Below, in pieces: positions 8,719 to 16,825 of a stretch of DNA of 64,000 bases. The translations under genes and the position numbers were made by a program. Location: NCBI RefSeq assembly GCF_900258045.1, contig NZ_OGVD01000004.1, forward strand, positions 1,302,001 through 1,366,000, read 5' to 3'. Position 1 is the first letter of the stretch. Each line of letters starts with the position of its first letter. Origin of the DNA: Sphingorhabdus sp. EL138. Lineage in GTDB: Bacteria; Pseudomonadota; Alphaproteobacteria; Sphingomonadales; Sphingomonadaceae. Below the pieces are notes generated by a model. The model had not been told where the DNA came from. It saw only the letters and a list, made by a program, of their open reading frames with translations, and ran no database searches.

Positions 8719-9538
8719 GATCGCTATCCTCTCGTTTGCCGCCGGTGGTCATGGCGCACGTCTGTTTGAATGGCCCTGCCAGCAACAACGTGATCATATG
8801 AACAATGAAGAACAATACCAGCAGAGACATGCCAATAAAATGAATGGACCGTGCTGACTGGCGACCACCAAATATATCGGTGAGCCACGGCCAGTTCGCA
8901 TCCATTGCTGGCGACATCGCCAATCCGGTAAAAATCATTAGCGGCAAAAGGATAAAAATTACCCCAACATAGCTGAACTTCTGAAGAATATTATAGATAT
9001 TGACCGTACTGGCTTCGTGAAACCGTAACCGCAAATGGTTTCTCACATCGCGCAAGATGTTGGAGGGCCGCCATTCCGCACGAGAAATATGCAAATCTTC
9101 TTGCACATGGCGATTGAACATGGATCGGATCATGAAAAATGCTAATCCGACGCTGAAAATCCATGCAAAAAAGAAATGCCAACGCCTTCCTTCAGCAAGG
9201 CTGTAGTAGGACGGGATGGTTGCCCAGCCCGGAAAAGCCCATGTCTGTATCTCGCCATTGCTATCTCGCCAGTTGCCGATAAAGCCGGTTGTCTCGATTT
9301 TTGTCTCACCTAACCGGACATAACCTAAGGTTTGCGAAGACCCGACAGCCGCCCAGGCATAGTCATCACTGGAGCCATATTCCCCCCAATAGAGCCGCGG
9401 GTGAGCATTGAAGATCGTCAAACCGCTCATCACCAAAGCAAGCAAGCAGAGAGCGTTAACCCAGTGCCAGAGCCGGGTCGTCAGCTTGTGGCGCTTTTCA
9501 GGACCATTTTTTGAATCTGTATTTTGCATTTGCACCAT
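8711..9538 (-). CDS. Cytochrome b561/Ni-hydrogenase-type membrane cytochrome b
   Basis: A membrane b-type cytochrome of about 275 residues with four or more membrane helices. Candidate heme ligands include the His in TTRLWHWVNALCLLALVMSG, the His in RRWHFFFAWIFSVGLAFF and the His pair region IHFIGMSLLVLFFIVHMITLLL. It most likely passes electrons between the quinone pool and the molybdopterin oxidoreductase encoded immediately downstream with an eight-base overlap. It takes the place that MsrQ has in classical MsrPQ but belongs to another cytochrome family. The start chosen is the ATG at 9536-9538; an ATG three codons later is equally possible. Confidence 0.8.
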   Translation of the reverse strand: MVQMQNTDSKNGPEKRHKLTTRLWHWVNALCLLALVMSGLTIFNAHPRLYWGEYGSSDDYAWAAVGSSQTLGYVRLGETKIETTGFIGNWRDSNGEIQTWAFPGWATIPSYYSLAEGRRWHFFFAWIFSVGLAFFMIRSMFNRHVQEDLHISRAEWRPSNILRDVRNHLRLRFHEASTVNIYNILQKFSYVGVIFILLPLMIFTGLAMSPAMDANWPWLTDIFGGRQSARSIHFIGMSLLVLFFIVHMITLLLAGPFKQTCAMTTGGKREDSDHA

Positions 9539-9756
9539 GTTATCGGATAGTTCGCAATATAGGAACAAAAGGTTACCGGGCAAAATGTGACGAATTTGTC
9601 ACCTACCATCGCACATAGTGCAAATCCTGTTTTTGAATCAAATAAGCTGTTTACTACCCGTTTCAGCATCAGTATTGGCGTTTCGATTTCTGACTATCAA
9701 TAATTGAAATAATAGAGTCGGAAATTATTATCTATATATCAAGGGCAATCAAAAAA

Positions 9757-10317
9757 ATGAAAATATTTACTCTCGCGGTTGCGGCCGCAGCTTTCTTTGT
9801 CGCGTCCCCGGTAATAGCAAAAGACACTCGCGATTTTTCTGGTTTTAAAGGCACGGCGGTGGTCGGCTACGATAACGCTGACTTCGGCGTGTTTATAACT
9901 ACCGAGCGCTTTGATCTCAAAAATGCAGAAGGTCTGATATACGGCATCAATCTTGGCTATGATCGTCAGAGTGGTAGTTTTTTGTACGGAATTGAACTCG
10001 AAGCAACAGATTCAGCTGCTGATGTTGATGACCGGTTCCTTGGACAAATCGAAATGGGCCGCGAACTTTATGCCGGCGGCCGTGTTGGCTTCGTCGTCAG
10101 CGGCAATACTCTGATTTATGGCAAAGCTGGTTATGTCGATGCACGCTTGCGGACGGTCGGCTTCCAAAGCATCGGCCTCGACGGCTTTCGCGTGGGCGGC
10201 GGCGTCGAATATAAGATCAACAAGAGCATTTTCGCGCGGGCGGAATATCGTTACTCCGAAATCGACCGGGGAGTAAAACGCAACCAAGGCGTCGTAGGAC
10301 TTGGGGTGAATTTCTAA
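9757..10317 (+). CDS. Outer-membrane beta-barrel protein (Omp25/OmpA-barrel type)
   Basis: A 186-residue protein with a clear signal peptide (cleavage near SPVIA-KD, residue 21) and alternating hydrophobic strands typical of a small eight-stranded barrel: TAVVGYDNADFGVFI, GLIYGINLGYD, GRVGFVVSGNTLIYGKAGYVDA, FRVGGGVEYKINKSIFARAEYRY. It ends in GLGVNF, a C-terminal aromatic as needed for BAM-dependent insertion. Similar sphingomonad proteins are labelled outer-membrane or porin-family proteins, and no enzymatic role is visible. The preceding 170 bases are AT-rich and probably contain its promoter; an intrinsic terminator follows. Confidence 0.8.
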   Translation: MKIFTLAVAAAAFFVASPVIAKDTRDFSGFKGTAVVGYDNADFGVFITTERFDLKNAEGLIYGINLGYDRQSGSFLYGIELEATDSAADVDDRFLGQIEMGRELYAGGRVGFVVSGNTLIYGKAGYVDARLRTVGFQSIGLDGFRVGGGVEYKINKSIFARAEYRYSEIDRGVKRNQGVVGLGVNF

Positions 10318-10341
10318 CTGAATATTTAAATTGCATTGAAG

Positions 10342-10372
10342 AGAAGGTGGGCGATACGCTCGCCTTCTTTTT
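10342..10372 (+). terminator. Rho-independent terminator after the outer-membrane barrel gene
   Basis: The hairpin has the stem GGCGA/TCGCC (10350-10354 with 10360-10364) extended after a small bulge by AGAA/TTCT, followed by a run of Ts up to 10372. It begins about 25 bases after the stop codon. Confidence 0.65.
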
Positions 10373-10450
10373 ATGGTCAGGGCGCGCTTTTTTGTAGTCA
10401 GGGCGGATTAACAGAACTAGAATTGGCAGCATCACGATATTGGAATTGTC

Positions 10451-10837
10451 ATGAATAATAGACAAGCAATCACATTGAACCCCGATCCACTCGCCCCCTA
10501 CGCCATTGCGCCCGGTTGGCGGGTTGGCGATATGTTGTTTCTGTCAGGTCAGGCCGCCATTGACGAAGCTGGTAACATCGTCGGTGCAGGAGACTTTGAT
10601 CAACAGCTAGCGCAGGTCTTCATCAACATCGACCGAGTGCTAGCGGCTGGCGGTAGCGATCGGGAAAAGATCGTCAAGGTTACCATCTATCTTACCGACA
10701 TGGCCTTTTTCCCGCAGATCGTCGAAGCCAGAAAACACTATTTTTCAGAGCCCTATCCGGCAGATACAATTGTCGAAGTCAAAGCCTTGGCACTCCCCGA
10801 CCTGATGGTGGAAATTGACGTAATCGCAACTATTTAG
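10451..10837 (+). CDS. Rid family (YjgF/YER057c/UK114) protein without the RidA catalytic arginine
   Basis: A 128-residue Rid-fold protein that should form a trimer with a cleft at each subunit interface. Family landmarks are GDMLFLSGQAAIDEAGNIV, DREKIVKVTIYLTDM and the C-terminal VEVKALALPDLMVEIDVIA. RidA proper hydrolyses reactive enamine/imine intermediates with a key arginine in a PARSCVEV motif. Here the corresponding stretch is PADTIVEV, so Asp stands where that Arg should be, which points to one of the non-archetypal Rid subgroups. The substrate is unknown. The gene ends ten bases before the convergent rlmN stop. Confidence 0.85.
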   Translation: MNNRQAITLNPDPLAPYAIAPGWRVGDMLFLSGQAAIDEAGNIVGAGDFDQQLAQVFINIDRVLAAGGSDREKIVKVTIYLTDMAFFPQIVEARKHYFSEPYPADTIVEVKALALPDLMVEIDVIATI

Positions 10838-10847
10838 ATCTGCCACA

Positions 10848-12104
10848 TCAGCCGAGCGCCGCTTGCTTCTCTTCCGCCAGACGATCGAGTTCAGCCCGGC
10901 TCTTCTTTTCGCTGGCCGACTTTAACTGTCCGCAAGCGGCCATGATATCACGCCCGCGCGGGGTCCGCACGGGAGCACTGATACCAGCATCAAAAACGAT
11001 CTTGGAAAACGCCTTGATCCGCTCCGGCGTCGAGCATTCATAGGCCGAACCGGGCCACGGGTTGAACGGTATGAGGTTCACCTTGGCGGGCAAGTCATAT
11101 TGCCGCAGCAGATTGACCAATTCGCGCGCATCTTCGTCGCTGTCATTCTTGTCTTTCAACATCACATATTCAAACGTGATCCGCCGCGAGTTGCTGGAAC
11201 CGGGATAATCCGCACAGGCCTGTAGCAGTTCTTCAATAGAATATTTGCGGTTGAGCGGCACGATCTCGTCGCGCGTTTCCTTGTTTACGGCATGTAGGGA
11301 TATTGCCAGATTGACGCTTATTTCTTCGCCGGCCCGCGCGATCATAGGTACCACTCCGCTCGTCGACAAAGTAATCCGGCGGCGCGACAGAGCCAGTCCG
11401 GCCCCATCCATGACGACTTTCATCGCATCACGGACATTGTCAAAATTATACAGCGGTTCACCCATGCCCATAAGCACGATATTGGTCAGCAAGCGGCCAT
11501 CAGATTTATAGGCCTGATTATATTCCTTGGTGTTTTCTGCTTCTTCTTCGTCGGCAAAATCCATGACGCCTTTGGGCCACTCGCCCAACGCATCGCGCGC
11601 AAGCATCACCTGTCCAACAATCTCGCCGGGAGTTAGATTACGCACCAGGCGCATTGTCCCCGTGTGGCAGAACCGGCAGTTGAGCGTGCACCCGACTTGC
11701 GAGGAAATACATAGTGTCCCGCGATCTTCATCGGGAATGAAGACCATTTCATAATCCTGCTTGTCGGCAGACCGCAGCAACCATTTGCGCGTTCCATCTT
11801 CCGACAAATGAGCTTCGACAATCTCTGGCCGTCCAATCACAAACCGCTGTGCCAACCAAGGACGCAGGGTCTTGCTCATATCGGTCATGATAGAAAAGTC
11901 GTCGATGCCGCGATGATACATCCAGTGGAACAGCTGTTTGGAGCGCAACTTCCCCTGCTTCTCATCCAATCCCGCTTCGATCAGCACGTCGCGGATTTCA
12001 GCCACGCTCAGACCGATCAGGTCAACGCGCCCGTCTTCACGGGGCGTAACTTTGGCGGGAAGCGGGACAGGATCAATATGGCCGGGAATCTGCATGGGGC
12101 GCAT
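10848..12104 (-). CDS. rlmN: Dual-specificity 23S rRNA/tRNA adenine C2 methyltransferase RlmN
   Basis: A radical SAM enzyme that methylates C2 of A2503 in 23S rRNA and A37 of some tRNAs. The 4Fe-4S motif CxxxCxxC is seen in [13 protein letters not shown]. The acceptor cysteine of the methyl-transfer mechanism is present near the C terminus in [10 protein letters not shown]. Other conserved stretches are [15 protein letters not shown] and [14 protein letters not shown]. The protein has 418 residues if the ATG at 12102-12104 ([13 protein letters not shown]) is used; a further upstream TTG is less likely and the next ATG at 12095 is also possible. Length and motif order are typical of sphingomonads. 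Confidence 0.95.
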   Translation of the reverse strand: MRPMQIPGHIDPVPLPAKVTPREDGRVDLIGLSVAEIRDVLIEAGLDEKQGKLRSKQLFHWMYHRGIDDFSIMTDMSKTLRPWLAQRFVIGRPEIVEAHLSEDGTRKWLLRSADKQDYEMVFIPDEDRGTLCISSQVGCTLNCRFCHTGTMRLVRNLTPGEIVGQVMLARDALGEWPKGVMDFADEEEAENTKEYNQAYKSDGRLLTNIVLMGMGEPLYNFDNVRDAMKVVMDGAGLALSRRRITLSTSGVVPMIARAGEEISVNLAISLHAVNKETRDEIVPLNRKYSIEELLQACADYPGSSNSRRITFEYVMLKDKNDSDEDARELVNLLRQYDLPAKVNLIPFNPWPGSAYECSTPERIKAFSKIVFDAGISAPVRTPRGRDIMAACGQLKSASEKKSRAELDRLAEEKQAALG

Positions 12105-12134
12105 ATAGGACCACAACGGCTGAAATACCAGCCA

Positions 12135-12632
12135 TCAGCTTTTCAACCGCGAACAGCCCAATGATGCCGCGTCAATTGCAGTTGCCGCACCGCGCAGCAA
12201 GTAAGCATCAACAATCGGTTTGCCATCACGTCCGGTGCTCTCGATCGTCATGCTGTTAGCAGACCGCAAGGCAGCAATAATTGCTGCATCCATGCGTTTA
12301 TCCTGCGACCAGCCATCGGAACGATTGGCCGTCAGTTGGAACCGACGGCCGCCAATACCGACCATGACACGGCTATTGGTGGAGCGATCGCGACTAAGAC
12401 GCACATGAAATTGTGCGCGAACATTACGCCTGGGCCAGAAACCAACGGAGGCATAAGATTTGCGCTCGGCCTTGCCCCTTATGTCCTCTGACTCTGCAAT
12501 GGCGTAACAGCGTGGCACTGCGGGATCACGAAAAGCGCCCCAGCTGTTGAACACGCCGAGAGAGTCCTTGGCCGCAATCGGCGCAGAAAATGCTGCTAGA
12601 CAGATGGCAGTCAGGGTGGCTGCAGTCCTCAT
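12135..12632 (-). CDS. Invasion-associated locus B (IalB)-like exported protein
   Basis: A 165-residue protein with a signal peptide ending at about SAPIAA-KD. The mature part (SLGVFNSWGAFRDPAVPRCYAI and a second Cys in SLGCSRLKS) resembles the IalB-related proteins common in sphingomonads. IalB was named after a Bartonella gene involved in entry into red cells, but no such role should be assumed here. Its start overlaps the stop of the phosphatase gene by four bases (ATGA), so the two are translationally coupled. The function is unknown. Confidence 0.7.
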   Translation of the reverse strand: MRTAATLTAICLAAFSAPIAAKDSLGVFNSWGAFRDPAVPRCYAIAESEDIRGKAERKSYASVGFWPRRNVRAQFHVRLSRDRSTNSRVMVGIGGRRFQLTANRSDGWSQDKRMDAAIIAALRSANSMTIESTGRDGKPIVDAYLLRGAATAIDAASLGCSRLKS

Positions 12633-13282
12633 GCCTTCTCGCTCTCTCCCGCGCCGAGGTGGACAATCGTCTCCTCGCCATCGACAATTTGGACCATCGA
12701 ACCCTGCGGAAGGCTCTCAGCAATCGGCGCATTGATCAATTCTAGTGGCGGCTGCCCGGTCAACAATCCCCGCAACACGCGGCTGGTCATACCGTGGCTA
12801 ATCAGCAGCATGTCACGATCAAATGCTTGATCGGCAAGCCAAGTCTTCAGCCGGTTCACAATGTCACGATAGGTCTCTCCGCCAGGCGCTTGGGTAAGAA
12901 ATAATCCCTGTTGGTGATCAACTTGCAGCTGGCCATTGAGCTTGCTGTAATAAACGCCCTCCCATTCTCCCATATCGATTTCTCGAAGACGGGAATCAGG
13001 AATGGTATTATGCCAATCCAGTTCAATATGCTCACAAACGATCGACAAGGTTTGTAGCGCCCTGCCCGTGTCAGAAGCAACGAGATCAAGGTTGCAAAAA
13101 CCGCCCAAATAAAGCGCAAGCGCACGGCCCATTTCATCAGCCTGGGCAAAGCCGCGTTGTGTCAAAGGGGTATGCGCATCATTGCCCTGAATACGGCCAG
13201 CCAGATTGAAAATCGTCTCGCCATGGCGAGCAATGAACAGGCGTTTTCCATTTGTACTGATATTGCGGCTTAAATTGCTCAT
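12629..13282 (-). CDS. Histidine phosphatase family protein (phosphoglycerate-mutase-like)
   Basis: A 217-residue cytosolic protein of the histidine phosphatase superfamily. The catalytic motif is FIARHGETIFNLAGRIQGN, in which the His becomes phosphorylated; RGFAQADEMGRAL, ASDTGRALQTL, REIDMGEWEG and the second catalytic His in LLISHGMTSRVLRGLL are all present. Substrates in this superfamily range from small phosphoesters to proteins and cannot be fixed from sequence. It is the first gene of a two-gene unit with the IalB-like protein and is divergent from dnaN. Confidence 0.88.
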   Translation of the reverse strand: MSNLSRNISTNGKRLFIARHGETIFNLAGRIQGNDAHTPLTQRGFAQADEMGRALALYLGGFCNLDLVASDTGRALQTLSIVCEHIELDWHNTIPDSRLREIDMGEWEGVYYSKLNGQLQVDHQQGLFLTQAPGGETYRDIVNRLKTWLADQAFDRDMLLISHGMTSRVLRGLLTGQPPLELINAPIAESLPQGSMVQIVDGEETIVHLGAGESEKA

Positions 13283-13532
13283 AACTATGGTCTAATTCGC
13301 TTTTGCATAACGTCGCTGGTCGATATCTTTAGCGGGTTTAACCGCATTGTGTGTTTTTTCCACAGATTTTCACCGCAATATCTTTATCACCTCATGTATC
13401 GGGCTTGCCCTATTGGTTGATATTGTTAATGAGACGATGACTATCTGTGAACTGGACGGAGTCTTTGCCTTGTCCGGGCACAGTCATTGGGGCGAAATAC
13501 ATTGCCCAAGGACAGGAAATGAAGGACGGTAT

Positions 13533-14648
13533 ATGAAAGCGACAATTGAACGCGCAGCACTGCTGAAAAGTCTGGGCCATGTCCAGTCAGTGGTTGAGCG
13601 GCGCAATACGATCCCAATTCTGTCCAATGTGTTGATCGAAGCCAGTGAAGGTGGCGGAATTAAGTTAATGGCGACCGACCTAGACCTGCAGGTCGTTGAG
13701 ACCGTCGAGGCACAAGTGGAAACTGCCGGCTCGATAACCGTTTCCGCCCACACTTTGTTCGATATTGCCCGCAAATTGCCTGATGGATCACAGGTTCAAC
13801 TGGACGCTGCCGATGGCAAGATGAAAGTCAATGCAGGCCGTGCACGATTTAATCTGCAAACTCTTCCCCGCGATGATTTTCCCATCATTGCTGAGGGCGA
13901 TCTGCCCACCAGTTTTGAGTTACCGGCAGCATCCTTGGTACAAATTATCGACAAAACCAAATTCGCGATCTCTACTGAGGAAACACGCTATTATCTGAAC
14001 GGCATTTTCCTGCACGTTCAGGACGAAGAGACGCCGGTCCTGAAGGCTGCGGCCACGGACGGCCATCGTCTGGCCCGTGTCACCCTGCCCCGCCCTGCTG
14101 GTGCCGAAGGCATGCCGGACGTCATTGTGCCGCGCAAATGCGTCAACGAACTGCGCAAGTTGCTCGACGAAAATGGTGAAGCATCTGTCCAGATTGATCT
14201 GTCCGCGAGCAAAATTCGCTTTACCCTTGGTACTGCTATCCTGACCAGCAAGCTGATCGACGGTACTTTCCCGGATTATACACGCGTCATTCCAACCGGA
14301 AATGACAAGATCCTGAAAATCGATCCAAAGAGTTTTGCGCAAGGCGTTGACCGAGTTTCCACCATCGCCACCGAAAAGACCCGCGCAGTCAAAATGGCAT
14401 TGGGTGATGACAAGATCACGCTGTCAGTCACGTCTCCGGAAAATGGCACAGCGGCAGAAGAAGTGCCTGGAGCCTACAAGGAAGACGGCTTCGAGATTGG
14501 CTTTAACTCGCGGTACTTGTTGGATATTTTGAGCGAGATTGAAGGCGACAATGTCGAGCTTCACCTCGCCGATGCCAGCGCGCCCACATTGATCCGTGAG
14601 GATGACAAGTCACCAGCTCTATATGTGCTGATGCCAATGCGGGTGTAG
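13533..14648 (+). CDS. dnaN: DNA polymerase III beta subunit (sliding clamp)
   Basis: DnaN forms the dimeric ring that holds DNA polymerase III on DNA. The 371-residue protein has the normal length and the three repeated clamp domains; recognisable parts are MKATIERAALLKSLGHVQSV, NTIPILSNVLI, TDLDLQVVE, TDGHRLARVTLP, SKLIDGTFPDYTRVIP and the C-terminal ALYVLMPMRV. The open frame extends upstream for 62 codons, but the ATG at 13533 with the GAAGGA site at 13521-13526 is the family start. It is not next to dnaA or recF in this window, an arrangement common in Alphaproteobacteria. Confidence 0.97.
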   Translation: MKATIERAALLKSLGHVQSVVERRNTIPILSNVLIEASEGGGIKLMATDLDLQVVETVEAQVETAGSITVSAHTLFDIARKLPDGSQVQLDAADGKMKVNAGRARFNLQTLPRDDFPIIAEGDLPTSFELPAASLVQIIDKTKFAISTEETRYYLNGIFLHVQDEETPVLKAAATDGHRLARVTLPRPAGAEGMPDVIVPRKCVNELRKLLDENGEASVQIDLSASKIRFTLGTAILTSKLIDGTFPDYTRVIPTGNDKILKIDPKSFAQGVDRVSTIATEKTRAVKMALGDDKITLSVTSPENGTAAEEVPGAYKEDGFEIGFNSRYLLDILSEIEGDNVELHLADASAPTLIREDDKSPALYVLMPMRV

Positions 14649-14679
14649 TAAAGTCGCTTCATCCGACACCGAACTATTC

Positions 14680-15135
14680 GTGCTCTGGGGTTTCCCGATA
14701 GATGAGACCACGATCTTGGCTCTGTTCCCGGTCTTGTTTCTGGGTATGTGGTTGCTTATTGTTACCTTGCTTGGACGGATGTCGGGATGGAACAAGCTTC
14801 AAAACCGATTCCCAGACAGACCTGACGAAAGCCTGATCATCATGCGAGCCCAATCTGGCGCTATGGGCGGGATATCGTCAGCAAAAGTGAATTTTTCGGG
14901 CTGTTTACGTCTCGACGTTTGCCGGACAGGCCTGCGCGTATCCATGTGGAAAATTTTCGGACCATTCCAAGACCCCTTCTTTGTTCCTTGGGGCCAAATC
15001 GATGTTTCGGATGCATCGATTTTCAAATTTAAACGCCATCGCCTTGCCTTCGGAACCCCGGAAAGCGGCTTCCTGATCATTGCAGACAAAACCGCAAAGA
15101 TGATTGCAACACAAAGCCCGATAAAATTATCTTGA
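14680..15135 (+). CDS. Hypothetical protein with one N-terminal membrane segment
   Basis: A 151-residue protein starting at a GTG, 32 bases after the dnaN stop. A hydrophobic helix (ILALFPVLFLGMWLLIVTLL, residues about 12-31) is followed by a soluble part with short hydrophobic strands (FFVPWGQIDVSDASIFKFKRHRLAFG). I do not recognise a named domain. The PWGQIDVSDASI pattern recalls membrane-anchored PH-like or DUF proteins, but that is only an impression. It is probably cotranscribed with dnaN or read from its own start. Confidence 0.6.
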   Translation: MLWGFPIDETTILALFPVLFLGMWLLIVTLLGRMSGWNKLQNRFPDRPDESLIIMRAQSGAMGGISSAKVNFSGCLRLDVCRTGLRVSMWKIFGPFQDPFFVPWGQIDVSDASIFKFKRHRLAFGTPESGFLIIADKTAKMIATQSPIKLS

Positions 15136-15153
15136 TAACAATCCTTGCTAGCC

Positions 15154-15624
15154 ATGGATGGTAAGCAGGATTATAGACCCGCCACAGCGATGAATGCAGC
15201 TCCTTCTTCTCGACAGCCTTTACGAGGCCATCTGGTGACTATCACTCTGACTGTGGTCGCGCTGCTGCTTTCTGCTCTGGCTCCGCAGGGCTTCATGCCC
15301 AAATATTCTACAGACGGTTTTTCCATCGAGCTGTGTTCCGGTCATGCGAATAACAAGCTCGCTATCACACCGGATCATCCCGACTATGCGATGCTGGCGA
15401 TGGTATATGACGGCCCGGAAAAACCCGATACACCAAATTCCGAAACTGGAAACTCAGTCTGTACCTATGCGGCGTCCTCAGGCGCCGGCCTGATTTCAGC
15501 CGCCTCCGCTATTACGCTCTCCGATCACGTCATGGCCCCACATGTGCCAGAAGCACAGCGCCATTTTGCCGTCCGCAATCGGATCAATATTCCGCCAGCA
15601 ACCGGACCACCTGTCGCCGTCTGA
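15154..15624 (+). CDS. DUF2946-like exported protein
   Basis: A 156-residue protein with an N-terminal hydrophobic segment (LVTITLTVVALLLSALAP) followed by a small soluble domain with a few conserved cysteines (SIELCSGHANNKL and NSVCTYAASSGAGL), as in the DUF2946 family. Such genes often stand beside outer-membrane transporters and TonB receptors tied to copper. The ATG at 15154 is preferred over a TTG at 15145. It lies 66 bases before the transporter-like gene and may be cotranscribed. The copper link is inferred from context, not from a proven function. Confidence 0.6.
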   Translation: MDGKQDYRPATAMNAAPSSRQPLRGHLVTITLTVVALLLSALAPQGFMPKYSTDGFSIELCSGHANNKLAITPDHPDYAMLAMVYDGPEKPDTPNSETGNSVCTYAASSGAGLISAASAITLSDHVMAPHVPEAQRHFAVRNRINIPPATGPPVAV

Positions 15625-15690
15625 TCTCAGTTACCGGCCGTTTCTGGAACTTTTCAGCGGCTAAATATCAGACAATCGCAGGAAAAAACT

Positions 15691-16773
15691 ATGAAATACT
15701 CGCTTTGCGCAGGGGCGTTTTTCGCCGCCTGCCTTTCTACTCCCACGCTCGCCCATGATGTCATGGCCGATGATCACGCCCCGATAGGTGTGATGGCCGA
15801 CCATGCTCACAAGAAGGGCGAGGTTATGTTCTCCGTCCGCCATATGCATATGGAAATGAGCGGCAATCAGATCGGGACCGACAGCATCTCTCCCGAAGAT
15901 ATTGCAACCACTATACCCAACCGTTTTTTCGGCGCTCCAGGCCAACCGCCAACTTTGCGAATTGTGCCAACCTCCATGCGCACCGACATGACCATGGTGG
16001 GAGCGATGTACGCACCGACCGATTGGGTCACTCTGATCGCCATGGGTAGTTATGTCGAAAAGGAAATGGAGCATATAACCTTTGCAGGAGGTGCCGGTAC
16101 TAATGTGCGCGGCAATTTCACGACCAATCCAAAGGGATTTGGCGACATCACACTCGGCGGTATTTTTCCGATACTCGGAGTATCGGATCGCAAGGGCGAT
16201 GTGCAGCGAGAGCTTAATGTCCGGGCTGCGGTCTCCATCCCGACTGGCTCGACAACAAAGACGGCACAAATCCTCACACCGATGGGTGCAGAGCCAACCG
16301 TCCGTGTGCCCTACATGATGCAAATCGGATCGGGCACATGGGACCTCAAACCGTCCGTGACTTACAAAAGCTGGCACGGCTCTATTGGTCTTGGCTCACA
16401 ATATTCCGGGACGATCCGTACTGGCACGAATGACCAAGGTTACCGCTTTGGTGATGTGCACGAACTGACCACCTGGATCAGCTATCGCCCGGCCCAATGG
16501 ATCAGCCTGTCTGGCCGTATCAAGGGCCGAGCGACCAGTCCGGTGGAAGGCATTGATCCGATGATCATGGGGCCGGTCCAAACCGCCAACCCCGACTTTC
16601 AGGGCGGCGAGCGTGTTGACCTGATCGGTGGGATCAATTTGGTTGGAACGCACGGGCCGCTAGCAGGTCATCGTCTGGGAATCGAGGTTGGCGCTCCGGT
16701 TTATCAGGACCTTAATGGACCCCAAATGACGGGCGACTGGATGTTCACCATCGGCTGGCAAAAGTCATTCTAG
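15691..16773 (+). CDS. Outer-membrane transporter-like beta-barrel with His/Met-rich N terminus
   Basis: A 360-residue exported protein with a signal peptide cleaved at about TPTLA-HD. The first part of the mature chain is rich in His and Met (HDVMADDHAPIGVMADHAHKK in two pieces, VRHMHMEMSG), a composition seen in copper or silver proteins. The remainder alternates short amphipathic strands (TDMTMVGAMYAPTDWVTLIAMG, LVGTHGPLAGHRLGIEVGAPVY) and ends in GWQKSF, fitting a barrel. Databases often call similar proteins transporter or MetA-pathway phenol-degradation-like. A metal role is likely from composition and from the DUF2946-like neighbour but is not proven. Confidence 0.65.
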   Translation: MKYSLCAGAFFAACLSTPTLAHDVMADDHAPIGVMADHAHKKGEVMFSVRHMHMEMSGNQIGTDSISPEDIATTIPNRFFGAPGQPPTLRIVPTSMRTDMTMVGAMYAPTDWVTLIAMGSYVEKEMEHITFAGGAGTNVRGNFTTNPKGFGDITLGGIFPILGVSDRKGDVQRELNVRAAVSIPTGSTTKTAQILTPMGAEPTVRVPYMMQIGSGTWDLKPSVTYKSWHGSIGLGSQYSGTIRTGTNDQGYRFGDVHELTTWISYRPAQWISLSGRIKGRATSPVEGIDPMIMGPVQTANPDFQGGERVDLIGGINLVGTHGPLAGHRLGIEVGAPVYQDLNGPQMTGDWMFTIGWQKSF

Positions 16774-16785
16774 CCATTTGAATAG

Positions 16786-16812
16786 GGTGCTCCGCATTTG
16801 ATGCGGAGCACC
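16786..16812. terminator. Strong hairpin between convergent genes
   Basis: A perfect 12-bp stem, GGTGCTCCGCAT at 16786-16797 with ATGCGGAGCACC at 16801-16812, closes a 3-base loop. It lies between the stop codons of the plus-strand transporter and the minus-strand amidohydrolase. No long T run follows, so its role as a bidirectional terminator is likely but not certain. Confidence 0.65.
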
Positions 16813-16825
16813 TCTAACCAAATGC

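Noticed and set aside
13347-13532. N-terminal extension of dnaN by 62 residues
   Set aside because: The family begins at MKATIERA, and a GAAGGA site stands directly before that ATG; the upstream frame has no conserved features.
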